A DNA stretch of 64,000 bases from NCBI GenBank assembly GCA_022495995.1, contig JAFEMH010000982.1, positions 186,001 to 250,000 of the forward strand, written 5' to 3'. A model generated the notes under the pieces. It saw nothing but the letters and a program-made list of their open reading frames with translations, did not search any database and was not told where the DNA came from. Both the position numbers and the translations under genes were made by a program. This stretch comes from Adenophora triphylla var. japonica (lineage: Eukaryota > Streptophyta > Magnoliopsida > Asterales > Campanulaceae). The stretch's first letter is position 1, and each line of letters begins with the position of its first letter. Of the stretch, positions 44,779-56,924 are shown piece after piece.

Positions 44779-45977
44779 ATGGCTGGTAGCTCGGTGGATG
44801 TTAATGCCTTAGTTACAAAGGAAAAAGCTGAAAAACAAAAACAACAAAAAGTGATTGTGGAATATTATGTAGCTACTTCAGTTGCAATTTCTATTTGGTG
44901 GCATGAGTTGCACATGGTGAAGGCTCCTTCTAGAGATTTGAGTAGTGCTAGGGAGTTCTTTTTTAGGAGACTTTACTATGGGACGGATGCAGTTTGTAAA
45001 GCACAACTATGGCTTAACAAAGATACTTTCAATCTTTTATGTAAAAAATTGAGTGAAAAGGGAGAGCTTCGTCCAACAAAACACGTTACTATTGAAGAAG
45101 CAGTGTCAATGTTTTTATATATCCTTGGGCATAGACTAAAGATTCGAGTGGTAGGCTTCAATTTCATGCGCTCCATAGAGACAGTTAGTCGTCATTTCAA
45201 AGCAGTTTTAAAGGCTGTAATCAAATTGCAAAAAGAGTACTTGGTCCAGCCCAATCAAGAACTTGAAGGTTTTGAAGATGAGAAATGGGTATGGTTTGAA
45301 AATTGCCTTGGAGCTTTAGATGGGACTTATGTGCCTTTAACCGTTTCAGTTGAAGAGCAAGGAAGATATAGGAATAGGAAAAATTTCATGGCAACTAATG
45401 TGTTAGGAGTTTGCTCTCGTGATATGAAGTTTACTTATTTTTTACCGGTTTGGAAAGGTTCAGCTGCTGATGGTAGGATTCTTCGAGATGCATTGATAAT
45501 GCAGTATCCTTTAATCGTCCCTAATGGTGTGTAGTGATTCTTTATGCAAGAGAAGTATAATAATTTATTTTTTCTTTTGTATTCTTATGAAAAATCGTAT
45601 GCATCTTGTTGTGTAGGAAAATACTTCCTCGTTGATGCGGGATACACAAATTGCTCAGGATTTTTAGCTCCTTATAGAGGAACGCGATATCATTTGAATG
45701 AGTGGGCAACATGTGAAATAATCCGAGAACATATAAAGAATTGTTTAATCTTCGTCATTCTAGTGCGAGGAATGTGATTGAAAGGACCTTTGGTTTGCTA
45801 AAGAAAAGGTGGGCCATTCTAAGAGATGCCTCATCTTTTAAAGTGAGAACACAAGTATGTGTTATTACTGCTTGTGCCATCCTCAACAATTTCATACGAG
45901 ATGAGCAACCAAATGATCCTTTATTGGATGAGGTTGAAGTTGATCTACATGAACAACAACCATATCAACATGAATAA
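44779..45977 (+). pseudogene. PIF/Harbinger transposase (DDE_Tnp_4, HARBI1-like), frameshifted
   Basis: Exon 1 is 44779-45526 and exon 2 starts at 45617, separated by a 90-bp GT-AG intron at the position usual for plant members (before the KYFLVDAGYTN block). Residues 1-110 hold an N-terminal helical part with FRRLYYGTD. Catalytic residues are visible: CLGALDGTYV (first D), VDAGYTN (second D) and NVIERTFGLLKKRW (E). A frameshift at about 45735-45745, between REHIK and FNLRHSSARN, breaks exon 2. A stop follows the C-terminal EQQPYQHE. The acceptor-like TTTCAG just before the ATG suggests that an upstream exon may exist. It is not functional as read. Confidence 0.85.
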
Positions 45978-46899
45978 GATGAAGTAGATGATGAGGAGGA
46001 AAATGGGACTGATGGAGACCATGCTGCAATTGCTGATGCGATAAATGAGAATAGGATTAGAGTAGTCTGAACAACCCGTTCATGGACTTAAAAGAGGGAT
46101 GCATTAGCAAAAGCAATGTTTGCTGAGTATCAAATTAGACATGCCCGAGTTTAACATTTATTGGTTTTACTCCCTATATCCATGAACTTTTCTTGTTTCT
46201 GTTGACAATTCACTAATCAAAGCTCTTTACTTGGTTTTGTTTTCTCAAGATGCATATGACCAAGTAGTATGAATAGCATATTTATAAATTAGGGTCCGTG
46301 AGAAGTATCACACCTCAAAAACTTCTTATAACTTTTTCTTCTTTTATAGGCACCATTGTTTATACTGCCTAAATAACTAGCACTGTCTTGCAGAATTGCC
46401 ATAAGTATACCCGCCTAGCTCACATCCATTAAAATGTTTTTTTTTTGGATATCAACATGTCATTCGTTCATGATTACCATTTTGTGTAAAAGTGTTTGAA
46501 ATTTCTATATTTCCTGGAAAAGCTTTTTATCTTGAGCTGATTGTAATTAAGATTGCTCTTTATGTCTTCCAATGTGAATAGTATACAATGTTGGAGGTTC
46601 TGGCAGTTCTGTCCATCCACGATAAAGCAGTCTGCATAATGTTTCAACTACCATGGTTGATGTTAGACGTTTCTATATTAATCAATGTCGTCTTGTTCAA
46701 AAATGGGATAAATGCTTCACTAACTTCCTTTTGTTTTTCTGATCTGTTGGTGATTTTCTTTGTTTAGCCTGTAAGGTCGTTGAATTCATCAGGTGGCTAT
46801 AATCATCAACCATCTATTTTAAATGCATTGACGATATAGTGTATTTATCATTTTACATACACATGTCATTATCAGATTTTTTTAATTGTGTTTGTTCTT
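45978..46899. other. Spacer between the two Harbinger genes
   Basis: Up to about 46160 the sequence still resembles decayed 3' transposase coding (acidic, then basic). The rest is A/T-rich without a gene. Confidence 0.4.
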
Positions 46900-47457
46900 G
46901 TTTAGCTAGGTTCATCCTGATGTTGCCCCTTATAGGACAAGAATTGTTATTGACAATTGGGAAGATATTTGTCAATTGTTTGCTCAAGACCGTGCTAATG
47001 GTGAGGGTGCTCAAACAGCAGAAGTAGAATTAGAAATGGAAGTAAACAAAGAGTCTTTTGACTTAGAGGAGACCATTGGGACCACCGAGGGAAACGTGAG
47101 AAGCTTAGAAGATGATGCTATGCATTCACTCGGAGGGGAAAGTAGACAAGGAACGTCCAATGCTTCATCATCATCTATTTCTCGCCCCAAAAAGCGGAAG
47201 CATAGTGGTTCCCAAGCATTATACGATATACTTCTCGTATGGCGGAATCTCTTGCCCGCTTCATGAACTCTGACGCTCCTAAAGCTACTACACAAATGGT
47301 GTTGGATGAGTTGTCTAAAATGGAAGATTTGAATCAGACCATGCTTTTGAAAGCAGTTGATCTATTCATGAATGATCAAAGGAAATTTTAGACATTGGCC
47401 GGCCTTCCAACTGAGTTAAAGGCACAGTATGTTTTGATGCAACTTGATATTGTGTAA
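46900..47457 (+). pseudogene. Myb/SANT-like DNA-binding partner ORF of the Harbinger element (C-terminal part)
   Basis: After an acceptor-like TTGTTTAG at about 46904, the frame encodes RIVIDNWEDICQLFAQDRAN, then an acidic segment, SRPKKRKHSGSQAL (basic nuclear-localisation-like) and, in another frame, MAESLARFMNSDAP and LPTELKAQYVLMQL. This order matches the C-terminal half of plant Myb/SANT-like proteins encoded next to Harbinger transposases, which help the transposase reach the nucleus and the DNA. One frameshift (about 47235) and one in-frame TAG (about 47388) inactivate it. The N-terminal Myb domain is not visible. Confidence 0.6.
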
Positions 47458-47493
47458 TGGTGTTTGTTAGTTTATTAGAATTATGTGGTTCTT

Positions 47494-47495
<2 letters not shown>

Positions 47496-47571
<76 letters not shown>
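47496..47571. repeat. (TA)n microsatellite, ~38 units
   Basis: An uninterrupted TA dinucleotide run lies just behind the Harbinger partner gene. It can form cruciforms and is a likely break or deletion site. Confidence 0.95.
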
Positions 47572-47574
<3 letters not shown>

Positions 47575-47599
47575 ATAATTTGGTTTTATATTAAAATGT

Positions 47600-48440
47600 C
47601 ACTACAAAAAAAGATATTTTTAGGGACTATATTTTTTTGGGTCGGACGGAGTGAATAGTCCCTATTACCTGCTGAATGAGACTGCTGCAAAAATACTAAT
47701 TGATTTAAAATTTGGGGACGGCCTATTGGAGTCCTTACTTTTACTGTTTTACCAAAAATTATTAAACTAAATAATATAATGAAAAAAGAAAAACCCCCCA
47801 CAACCCACGTCTCCCTCTCCCTCTCCCTCGTTTACTCTGATTACCCACGCCGACTCCGTCGTTTTTTCTCTATAGCGGAAGAGGTAACCACGCCGACTCC
47901 ATCTTTTTCTCTCTATAGCGGAACATGTAACCACGCCGACTCCATCAACAGGTCAGTAGGTTTAAATCTACTACTGTAAACCCTAGCAATTTGATTTCTT
48001 CATCTTTGCGGCTGTTAGGTGACTTCTTGTTCGTGTATTTCTGCTCTGGTACTGTTCGTGTATTCCGGCTATGGTCCTGTCGGTGTAATTTTGTACTCAG
48101 TTGGGTTGATTTAATCTTCGAGTGAAGTATCTAGGTAATCTATCTCTCTTTGTCTTCTTTTGCTACTGATTTCATCTTCAAGTGAAGAATCTAGGTATTG
48201 TGAATTTCACCTCAATATGATTGTGCAAACCCTGCTTTAATTTTCAATTTTCTCCTTTAACATGTTCAATGAATTGGTTTTGATCAATGAATGTGGTGTT
48301 TTTTTTTCCCATTGTATGCGATACAAAGACAATTTCACGCAAGCATAGTTCAAATCGCTAATTCAGCATATTAAGAAATTATGTTCCAGTCTGTCATGTC
48401 CCCTGAAGTACATTTATTACCGATTCTTATCAATGCATTA
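47600..48440 (+). mobile_element. CACTA-type terminus and adjoining C/T-rich sequence
   Basis: CACTACAAAAAAAGA at 47600 is a typical terminal inverted repeat start of CACTA (En/Spm) elements. It is followed by subterminal GGGACTATT/AATAGTCCC and GGACGGCC motifs. At 47838-47950 a unit ACCACGCCGACTCC plus CTCTATAGCGGAA is repeated three times. From 47960 to 48440 nothing specific is seen. The second end and the transposase are not in the window, so the extent is uncertain; the Ty3/Gypsy LTR at 48467 may have cut it. Confidence 0.45.
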
Positions 48441-48466
48441 ACTAGAATTTTTTGTGTATGTATACT

Positions 48467-49861
48467 TGTAAGTACCCCAATCTGGATCACACCCTTTCAC
48501 ACACACGGGAAACACCGCAGACTCATCAACACAGTCTCGACGACCCCTCTCACTCAAAACCCTCTCTAAACCCCCAACCAAACCAAGGGATGAGCCTTTC
48601 TGGGATAAAAAGGGACAAAAGGACCTTTCGGGAATTTTCAGGAAATTGGGAAAGCAATATTGGTCCGTACGGACCTCTTTGTTGTCATAATTACTGAATC
48701 TCCTTAAAGTCCACAATATTCCCTCAAATCCCGGGAAAATGATTACTCCTCAGAGTTGGTCCGTACGGACCTCTTTGCATGCAAGATGGTCCGTACGGAC
48801 CTTATTACTCGGGACACCATAATTGCAAATATTCCTCCATCATCACAGATTCCCTCAAATCGAGGAAAACCAAAAACTGGATTACAGTGAGGTCCGTACG
48901 GACCTCTTTGCACCTAATCCGCACTATAAATAGAGGGCTCCCTCCTCATTTTCACACACCTCCCACTTCTCTCTTCCTCCCTAGGCCTTCGGCTTCCCTC
49001 TAAGTCCTTTCGAGGCATTCCCGGCCCCTTTCGGATCCTTCCGAGGCCTTCCGAGCTCCTCGTGGTGCTCCGAAGCCTCCCCGAGCGCTCCCGAGACGCT
49101 CCCGCGCTGCCCCGAGGCACTCTCGAGGTACTCGAGGCCCCTCGTGGTACTCCGAGGCCTCGCTCGGTCTTTCCACGGTGTCCCGGCCTCTTTCCGAGTC
49201 AAACCGACGATCCCAAACCACGCCGAAACTCGCCCGAGTGACTCCCGCCACCACAACGCACGCCGAACCTCTCGCCCGAGTGATCCCGACGATCCCCACG
49301 CACGCCGAACCTCTCGCCCGAACGCAGCCTCGCAACCTCAACTCACGCCGAAACTCGTCCGCAGACAACCGGCATCTCCCGAAGCAATCCCGATCCATAC
49401 CGGAACGCTACTCCGACCTCAAACACTATTCCCCGAAGACAGACACGAACCAACATTGGTAAGGCTTCCTTCCTATACTATTTCAATACATTTCCATACA
49501 TAGCATACAATGTAGACATCCGATACAAAGATGCATTTTTAAAAGCACACACACACACACACAACATTTAAAGGATATTAGGTATCCGAAAGACTCGTTT
49601 TACGAGGCTACTCTGTGAGCTCTAATATTCTAATATTCTCTTCCCTGGGAGTCATCTCGACCTCCGAACTCAAAATCTCATCACACAAAAACAGCTTTAA
49701 AATTATCTTTAAACCGATGCCCTTTTTCAATGTTTTGGGCTTAATAAAACGGCGTGGCGACTCTACAACTACAAAACAAACGGCGAGACACCGCTCCAAC
49801 GCGAAAGATGCCAGATGCCTGGGCGCGATTGCGCCGCTCTCGGATCCGGGTAATTTCGGCT
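48467..49861 (+). repeat. 5' LTR of the large Tat/Ogre-like Ty3/Gypsy element
   Basis: It starts TGTAAGTACCCC, close to the TGTAAGTGTCC of the LTR at 1057, and shares its 3' part (CA repeat, TTTTACGAGGC, CGACCTCCGAACTCA, AAACGGCGTGGCGAC). The end is either 49754 or about 49861, because the primer-binding-like TGGCGACTC occurs at both 49755 and 49862. GC-rich degenerate CCGAGGC/CTCCGAG repeats (49000-49170) and ACGCCGAACCTCTCGCCCGA repeats (49215-49330) lie in the transcribed part. Confidence 0.65.
48655..48935 (+). promoter_or_regulatory. LTR promoter with four GGTCCGTACGGACC palindromes
   Basis: Perfect 14-bp palindromes lie at 48662-48675, 48758-48771, 48788-48801 and 48891-48904, most followed by TCTTTG. 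CTATAAATAG (TATA box, about 48924-48932) comes 20 bp after the last. The same palindrome recurs upstream of both antisense regions of this element. Confidence 0.7.
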
Positions 49862-51184
49862 TGGCGACTCATTGGGAAATTTTGTTTTAAAAACTTTTAA
49901 ACAAAACAAAAGATTTTTAAAACGATGATGAGGGTCAAACTTTCATTTTACCCCTTCCTTTAATCAAGTATGTGTGTGTGCACGTGCTTCGTTTTTATTT
50001 TACAAAAAAAAAAAAAAATACAAAAAAATGCATCAATATACATCTCGTGCATACATTTAAAATTCTTCAAAAACTTCTATTTTACTCGTAAAAGAATTTT
50101 AGAGACCGCACACTACGCGCACCGCCGCCGGTTACACCGCACTCTACTCACACCGCCGCTCGGTTACACCGCACGCTACGCGCACCGGCCGCCTCGGATA
50201 CACCGCACACTACAACCCTCAACCCGGAGTGGTCTCGGTTGCGATCCGTTAGGTCTTCCTAGGCCTCTTGACGCGCACGGGATCATTCCAAACATCCCAT
50301 CCTAGCCAAGCGTCAACCCCGCACGTTTGAGTCTTGAGTCACACTCTGTCCAGGACTCGGTTGGTTTTTACCCGATCAGTGTCATACACTCGATACATAT
50401 ACCATGCCGGCCATTTTTCGAGTCAAGGCTCGGAACTCAAGATCCCTTGCGCAAGCAAAGCGATGAAAGGTCATGCTAAAATCTTGACTCCGATCTTGAT
50501 TTCCGGCCTACACCTGCACGATGTTCCGTCCGGATATACATCCATGCTCGCATGACACCATGTCATCACGCCTTTGATACGTCAGCCATGACGATATGAC
50601 CCAGCTAACGCCTAACGTCACAGATCCCTTGCGCAAGCAAGGTAAAGAGAGGTCATGCCGAACTCTTGACCTGATCTTGACTCAGTGGCCGGCTCGGTTC
50701 ACTATTCACATGGCTAACGCGTCAAAACGAACATGACATGCTCGGTCCTTAGGTTCGATTTTTCTTTTAGGCCGGTGGAAACCGCTTGCACTATAGGACC
50801 CTCGCCCGGGCCGTCCACCCCGGGATGTCGAAATACTGTGCAAAACGAGGGGCTTATAGCCGCACGTATGGTCTCCATCGACCCGTGATCTAGCATAGTT
50901 GCGAAAAACAAGAGCAATCTTTTCCAACCTACCTAGGATTCTCGAGAAAACATGTTTTAAGTAAATTAAAACAACAAAAAAATCAAAAATAAAAGAAACG
51001 GAAACCGCATGCCACGTGAGCTTTCCCCTTTTATCCCGTTAGGCCATTCCCGTGTCTAAACCTTGCCCGTCACCCTCCAAATAACCGAGAGTGGTTGAGA
51101 ATCCCCTGAAGCCGCCTTTCGCATCGAGGTCACAACGTCCGATAGCCCTTCCAGCTCAACGGTCCGCACCGTCCGATACTCCCC
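49755..51184 (+). other. Leader of the Ty3/Gypsy element with short repeats
   Basis: It contains the primer-binding-like sites (49755, 49862), three ~47-bp units of GGTTACACCGCACxCTAC (50105-50215), and a ~60-bp phrase starting GATCCCTTGCGCAAGCAA, duplicated at about 50441 and 50625. No conserved coding is seen. Long untranslated leaders are usual for Tat/Ogre elements. Confidence 0.55.
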
Positions 51185-52764
51185 ATGACGGGATCAACAG
51201 ATAACAATGGAGGGAAACGGAACCCCGCCACTAAGGAACCTCCGCACAATGGAGGAGGTGCCGCGAGCCTTCGAAACCATCAAGAAGCGCCAAGAGGAAC
51301 AAAGCAAGCCCGGATCGTAGACACCTTGCGTCTTCGAGGAACAGCTGCAGCTTCCCAACCCGACGGAACCTTTGTTCTCATAGAGGACGAAGATATACCG
51401 GCTCCCCCGGTTTCTCAAAGCTATCAGCAGTCCCGCCTCCGCCAAGCTACGAGATCCCAAAGAACGCAGCGCCTTCCGCTCAAAGCTCCTCAGGGCTTCG
51501 GGCCAAGCAGCTCCGACATGCCCGCCAAAGACAGCCGGCTTCCCGGCCCGCACATCAAGCTCGCACTCAACAAAGACACATACGTGCTCGCTCCGCCGTA
51601 TCCCAATGCATCTCGGTATCCCCAGATTCAATCCTTTGCCTCTATACGAGCCTCGCAACCACAATCAAAAGTCCCCATTCTTACTGTGGACAGTATCCCG
51701 AGCGGATATCCCGACATCTCAAGCTTGCCACCGCTAGTCTCGCCAATTGGGGCTAACGAATCGTTTCCCCAGTTCCCAAACACAACCCTTAGCGGACCCG
51801 GCAATCACGCCTCAACTTCAACACCCTGTGGTATGGGTTGGTATACACTCAACTACCTCCCCAAGACTCCCGAATGGCGATCCCATCGCCCAATCCACCT
51901 CCATCTTCGGTTTCCGTCCCCGAAAACGGTAACCCACCTCGCACACCGATCCTCACATGGCTTGGCCGATCGAACAAATGAAAGACATGCAAGGCAAGCT
52001 AGCTAGTTCTCGGAAGGACTCCTCCCCGCCACCGATCCGAACAAAGTGGTCCCTCTCCCTCCAAAGTTCAGATGCCGAAATGGAAAAGTTTGACGGAATG
52101 TAATGCCCAAAACCCACATCGACACCTACGTCCCGGGTATGAGAGCCAAAGGGGCAACCCTCAACAGATGGCGCATCATTTTCGCATTCCTCAAATCCAC
52201 AAAGACTAAGGTGGTTCCTCAACGTGAAGGCGTAAAACCGCTCCACGTGGGATCGACGGTGAAATCTTCCCGGAGAAGTACCGCGCCAATCTTGAATGGG
52301 AAACAAACCGCCATGACCTGCAAGCCACCGAACAAAAGGATGACGAACCAAGTGGGCGAGTTCTACAAAAGATGGAACCGGAAGCTAAGCGAGATAATGG
52401 ATCCACTTTCCAAAGAAGAGCAGATGGACATCTTCCATTCCCGCCTCAAGCCATCTTTGAGAACCTTGATCACCACCATTTCTACCCGGATCTCCGTGCC
52501 ATGGTCAACGCCGGACAAAGTTTGAAAAGACTCGAGTCTTCAAAAGGCAACAAAGAACCCCGCCTCATCTTACCGCTATCGAACAAACCTCGCAACTTCA
52601 ACTCCCGCCCGACCAAAGGAAAGGAAGCAAATGAACAAAGGCACTACATTCGTAACGGAGCTCAAGTAAACCGCGATCAAGCAGCCCCAAAGAATAACAA
52701 CCCCTCGCTTCCCACGCCCAAAGATTTAGATAACTCCGGAAATGCCCTTGCGTCAAGTATTTGA
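51185..52764 (+). pseudogene. Ty3/Gypsy gag, frameshifted
   Basis: A proline/serine-rich N-terminal part is open from 51185 (MTGSTDNNGGKRN) for 273 codons. From about 52084 the conserved retrotransposon gag region appears in pieces over different frames: KFDGM, RAKGATLN, then EEQMDIFHSRLKPSLRTL at about 52410-52470. The basic tail with QAAPKNNNPS ends near 52764. The protein would form the particle core. At least four frame changes by single-base indels are needed, so it is not functional as read. Confidence 0.6.
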
Positions 52765-53239
52765 GGCTTTGGTGAAGCGAAATCTTCTCAAACCACTCGA
52801 GAATTTCCAACCGAAGACTCTCAAGCCCAACATGGATATGAGCAAACACTCGCGCCTTCCACAACTACCCCGGCCACACCACCGACAATTGCTTCGTGCT
52901 CAAGCAGTGGTCCAGGCTCATTGAGGAGGGAAAATTGGAACGCCCTCGTGGTCCCAATACCATCGGAAATCCATTCCCTAATGACAGGTAAACTCAATAG
53001 CCTTTGACGAAACTCCAAGCGAGAGCAGCACTCCCGCAATTTCCGAGACCGTCGCATGTTGTCCCGCTACGACCGGGAGCGTGAAACCGTAGTCAAAAGA
53101 TCTCGTGACCGGGAATTCCGACAAGAACGCCCAAGGGCCACCGTATCCCTACGATCTTTGCCCCGCCCAAGGCATACAAATGGATGGATCGAACGTTCCC
53201 GTAAGAGACCGAGTCAAACGGTAGCACGGGAAGCGGTTT

Positions 53240-53640
53240 AGCCTTCACGTACGATGACTTGCCAATATGTGAGAATCGGCACAACGAAGCCCTCCTCATC
53301 CTCATAAAAATAGAGATGTTCTTCCTCCCGAACGTCTTGATTGATAACGGCTCCGCAGCCAACATCATCGCTTTAAGCACACCGAAACGACTCCGCATCG
53401 ACCGTTCTTCGATAAGGCCTTCACCTCGGTAATCCGAGCCTACGATTCCACCGCACGACCAATCGTAGGAGTCATCAACTGAGAATCCACTCCGACGTAC
53501 AACCGGAGCCTCTGTGAGAGTTCCAAGTCGTGGAAATCAAACCAACCTTCTCTCGCTTTGTTGGGACGGCCTCGATACATCGATGAAAGCAGATCATCTA
53601 CTCTTCACCAATGCGTGAAATTCATCAATGCCAACGGAGC
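53240..53640 (+). pseudogene. Ty3/Gypsy aspartic protease fragment
   Basis: GLAFTYDDLPICENRHNEAL leads into NVLIDNGSAANII (about 53331-53370). The IDNGSxxN active-site phrase is characteristic of Tat/Ogre-type proteases, where D-N-G-S replaces D-T/S-G. Downstream pieces are frameshifted. The reverse transcriptase expected after it was not found. Confidence 0.6.
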
Positions 53641-54959
53641 GATCGAAGTGATCCGCGGAAGCAAGCAGTAATGGCAAGTGCTTGGCCGCAAGCTATGACC
53701 CGTAAGAAGGTCCCGACATGACCGAATACTCTTCCCCAAATGATTCTCCTACCCCGTCCCGCTACGAAGTGGATCCTTACATCCACGCTCTAAGCCGCGA
53801 CGAGCCGGAAATCGAAGAACTCATGGGTCAGATGACAACTCGACATATGCGACCGTGAAGAATGCTTGAGAGAGGATCAAGAGATGGATGCCCTAATGGA
53901 GATTGATCGAGGAGTAGACCCTTACTTCGCCGAAAACCCTCTTGCAAACCGGCTCATCACCGATCCCCGTACAAGACAACCCTCTAGCCGACACTCTCGG
54001 ATCTTACTGGGGACAACCATCACAGCTTAGTTCAATTCAACATTCCGTGTCCGACCCTGACGAACAGGCGCAACCTCCTCCAAGGCTTAATCGTGGAAGG
54101 AGATATAGCATGCCCGCTCGAATCGTACATTGTAAACGTCGTCCAAGCAAAGATCCTGTATAAAGAAGCGCATTCTATGAAAGTGATCAACATCAAGCAA
54201 GAATCCACTCCGAATCGCCGAATGCTTCGCCCTCCTAGAAGTAGCCCTCGCCGACTTCTATCATCAAAAACCCCCAAGGACTGTGGAAACACTAATGGAG
54301 GGACATCATCGTGGGAGCAGCCAAAAACCTCCGCGATCCGGTTTGAAATCGAACCGCATGCAAGCTACTTTCCGGACTCATGCCAAGGGAAGATTGGCCA
54401 CCCGAACCAAGACCACTCCCTCTAGAGCTACAGCCATCCGAGAGTAATGAAGCCTCGGTCCAATCCCTCGTCGCCTATAGTCTAGCTTCGAGTCTTGTTG
54501 TCTCGTGTATTCACATCTTTTGAGTCTTTTGACGGCTTTACGCCCGACGATTGTGAATCTTTGATCAACAATGTACGCCTTCACGCTTTCAATAAAAGGT
54601 CCGACCTTCCTAAAAATCATTTCATTGCATCTTTAACAAATGATGATATTAACTAATCAAAACAAGTTAATAACAATTCATCTATACAAAAGACGAACAC
54701 ATTAATTAAATAAATGCATCAAGCAAACATTTAAGCATGTTGTCAAACGAGAGAAAAACCGGGCCCAAGCCGCGAGAAGGTTTTAATCACAACGATTTGC
54801 AAGATTGCCGAAGAGCCAAAGAGACGCAAGTCCGACGCCATTTCCAAAGACAAACCAGATCTTCCAATACCTCAAGAACGGGGAAACCACCTTCATGAAC
54901 AAGGAAGACCCACACACGTAAGGGGTCAAAACCAAGAGCATCATGGCCCTAAACGCCTC
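53641..54959 (+). other. Internal region where RT and RNase H are expected but not found
   Basis: I looked for the RT hallmarks (FMDD/YMDD, the PFGL motif, LPLKPECP-like lead-in) in all forward frames and saw none. The first half has short acidic and serine-rich open stretches (for example YEVDPYIHALSRDEPEIEEL). 54625-54750 is A/T-rich. It is most likely a deletion derivative. Confidence 0.5.
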
Positions 54960-56130
54960 GCCTCTCACTTCGTCATCCTCGGGGACATGCTATACAAGAA
55001 ACGCTACCATGGGCCACTCCTACGCCGCATCGCCCAAGAAGAAGCAAACAAGTTCATGAACGAAGTCCACAATGGGGCTTGCGGTCCCCACATGAACGCC
55101 GTGAGCCCCGATGCAAATCATTCTCGTGGATGGGCTACTACCGGATCTCCATGGAGGCGCATTGCATCCACTTTGTCCGAAGCCGCGACAAGTGCCAACG
55201 GTTCTCCAACCTCAATCATCCGCCGCCCCACGATCTCTACCGCATGACTACACCTTCGCCCTTTGCCACTGGGAATTGACGTCATCGGGAAAATCGCTCC
55301 GCCAGCAAAGAACGGTCACGAGTTCATCTTAGTAGCCATCGACTACTTCACCAAATGGGTCGAAGCCAAGTCCTACAAGGTACTCACCTCCAAGAAGGTC
55401 GCGCATTTCCTCAAGGAAAACATCATCGCCGATACGGCATCCCAAATGAGGTCATATCGTACAACGGCTCACACTTCAAGGAATTCGACAGCATCGCCGG
55501 CCGAATTCAAGATCACACGCCACAAATCTTCTCCCTACCGGCCACAAACAAACGGCGCCGTGGAAGCAAAGAACAAAACCTCGAACGGATCATCCGAAAA
55601 TGACCACCCGAGGACGAGATTGGCCCGAGAAGCCGCACCTTGCACTTTGGGGCTACCGCACATCGCCGTAATGTACCACGGGAGAAACCCCATTTGCCCC
55701 GACATACGGATGGAAGCAGCCCTTCCCATCGAGCTAGAAATTCCTCACTCCGAGTACCGCTGGAAAATGACATCAACGAAGTCGAATGGCTCCGAAGCCG
55801 ACATGACGAATTGGCTCGCTAGACGAGCGACGACTAAAGGCCATGGAACACGTCCGAGCCTATCAAAGCAGATGGCTAGAGCTTTCGACAAGAAAGTCAA
55901 ATCCCGAGACATCGTGGAAGGTGACCTTGTACTCAAAGAAAAGCCTCCCACTCGAACCAACCCACTGGGAAAATGGGAACCCACATGGATCGGCCCTTTC
56001 GTGGTTCAAAAGATCTTCTCCTGAGGCGCCATGAAGCCGACGTACCTAGACGGCAATCCCTTCATTAATCCAAATAACGGAAGCAAACTTCGCAGATACT
56101 TCGCCGAAGAAGAACAATCAGGCATCTCTT
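54960..56130 (+). pseudogene. Ty3/Gypsy integrase, frameshifted
   Basis: The zinc-binding H2C2 region (MLYKKRYHGPLLRRIAQEEA, then HNGACGPHMN) spans about 54987-55100. The core starts GIDVIGKIAPPAKNGHEF at about 55266, with VAIDYFTKWVEAKSYK (first catalytic D) and SSPYRPQTNGAVEAKNK (catalytic E) at about 55520-55570. The C-terminal GDLVLKEK and GKWEPTWIGPFVV follow at about 55918-56010, and LDGNPFINPN lies at about 56047. The second D lies in a shifted stretch at about 55440-55480. Several frameshifts are present. The order and motifs are those of Tat/Ogre integrases. Confidence 0.8.
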
Positions 56131-56924
56131 GGCACTCCATGTAGTGTCGAACTACGCAGACTGAGCCCTCTAGTCCGGGGAACGTAGGCAACCTTAATTG
56201 GTCCGGTCTAAAAATACACAAAAAGTCAAAAGTTTGAATGTCAATCAAGACCTCCATCAAGCTCCGCACTTTTCAAGAACACGCCCCAACAGCCACCTTG
56301 ACCAAGTCAAACGACGGCGGCAACATCAAAGGACATCCGAGGGTCACTCAAAGATCAAACGACCGACTCATGTTTGCTTCCAAGCCGGGCTTGTCTTCGC
56401 CCTCACGCGCTTCAAAAAAAAAAAAAAGGAGCTCGAGCAAGGGCTCACAAAAAAAAAAAACAAAACACAAAAAAAGAGAGCTCGAAAGCAAGGGCTCACA
56501 AAAAAAAAAAAACAAAAGAAGCTCAAGCGTAAGCCGCAAAAAGAGGTCAAGAGCCCGACGCCAACAAGAGGCAAGGAAGCTACGAAAAAGACCGTCAAAA
56601 CGACTTGTCAAGGGAGCATTCAACCTCTCACCAAGCACAAAGCCTCAAGAAAGGGGATTGCCGTCGTGGCCTGCATCGCTCAAGCCCGCGAATGCAAATG
56701 TAAAAGTCCAAAGATGGACGCCGACAAAGTGCACGACAAAAGCAAAGGGCAAACAAGAGATCTTGCGTCTCGACAAAGCTTTAAAAGTAAATCACAAATC
56801 ACTAACGGTTACAACATTTCTTGATGAGTTCAAGCACGGTCTACTCTCAAGTTCACAACATGCTAAAAGACAAACTTTAATACATTTAACAAATAATGTG
56901 TTTGCAAATGCAATGAATGGATAC
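56131..56924 (+). other. Post-integrase spacer with A-run repeats
   Basis: GAACGTAGGCAACC at about 56178 is the conserved post-integrase motif. At 56408-56530 three units of GCTCGAGCAAGGGCTCAC plus a run of 12-13 A are repeated. An ATG frame at 56238 of 259 codons is lysine/serine-rich because of these repeats and is unlikely to be a real protein. Confidence 0.5.

Larger units (their letters stand above)
43739..47470 (+). mobile_element. Decayed PIF/Harbinger DNA transposon
   Basis: The left end GGGTATGTTTGGGTACACCA after CTAA fits the GG(G/T)xxTGTTTGG ends and TAA target site of plant Harbinger/Tourist elements. It is followed by an A/T-rich subterminal region with AATTGGAATTG repeats, a transposase gene and a Myb/SANT-like gene, the two proteins this superfamily needs. 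The right terminal repeat was not found; it may have been lost at the (TA)n tract near 47500. Confidence 0.65.

Noticed and set aside
49000..49503. Several overlapping open frames on both strands (up to 132 codons)
   Set aside because: The sequence is a GC-rich degenerate CCGAGGC/CTCCGAG repeat in the LTR; openness on both strands comes from composition.
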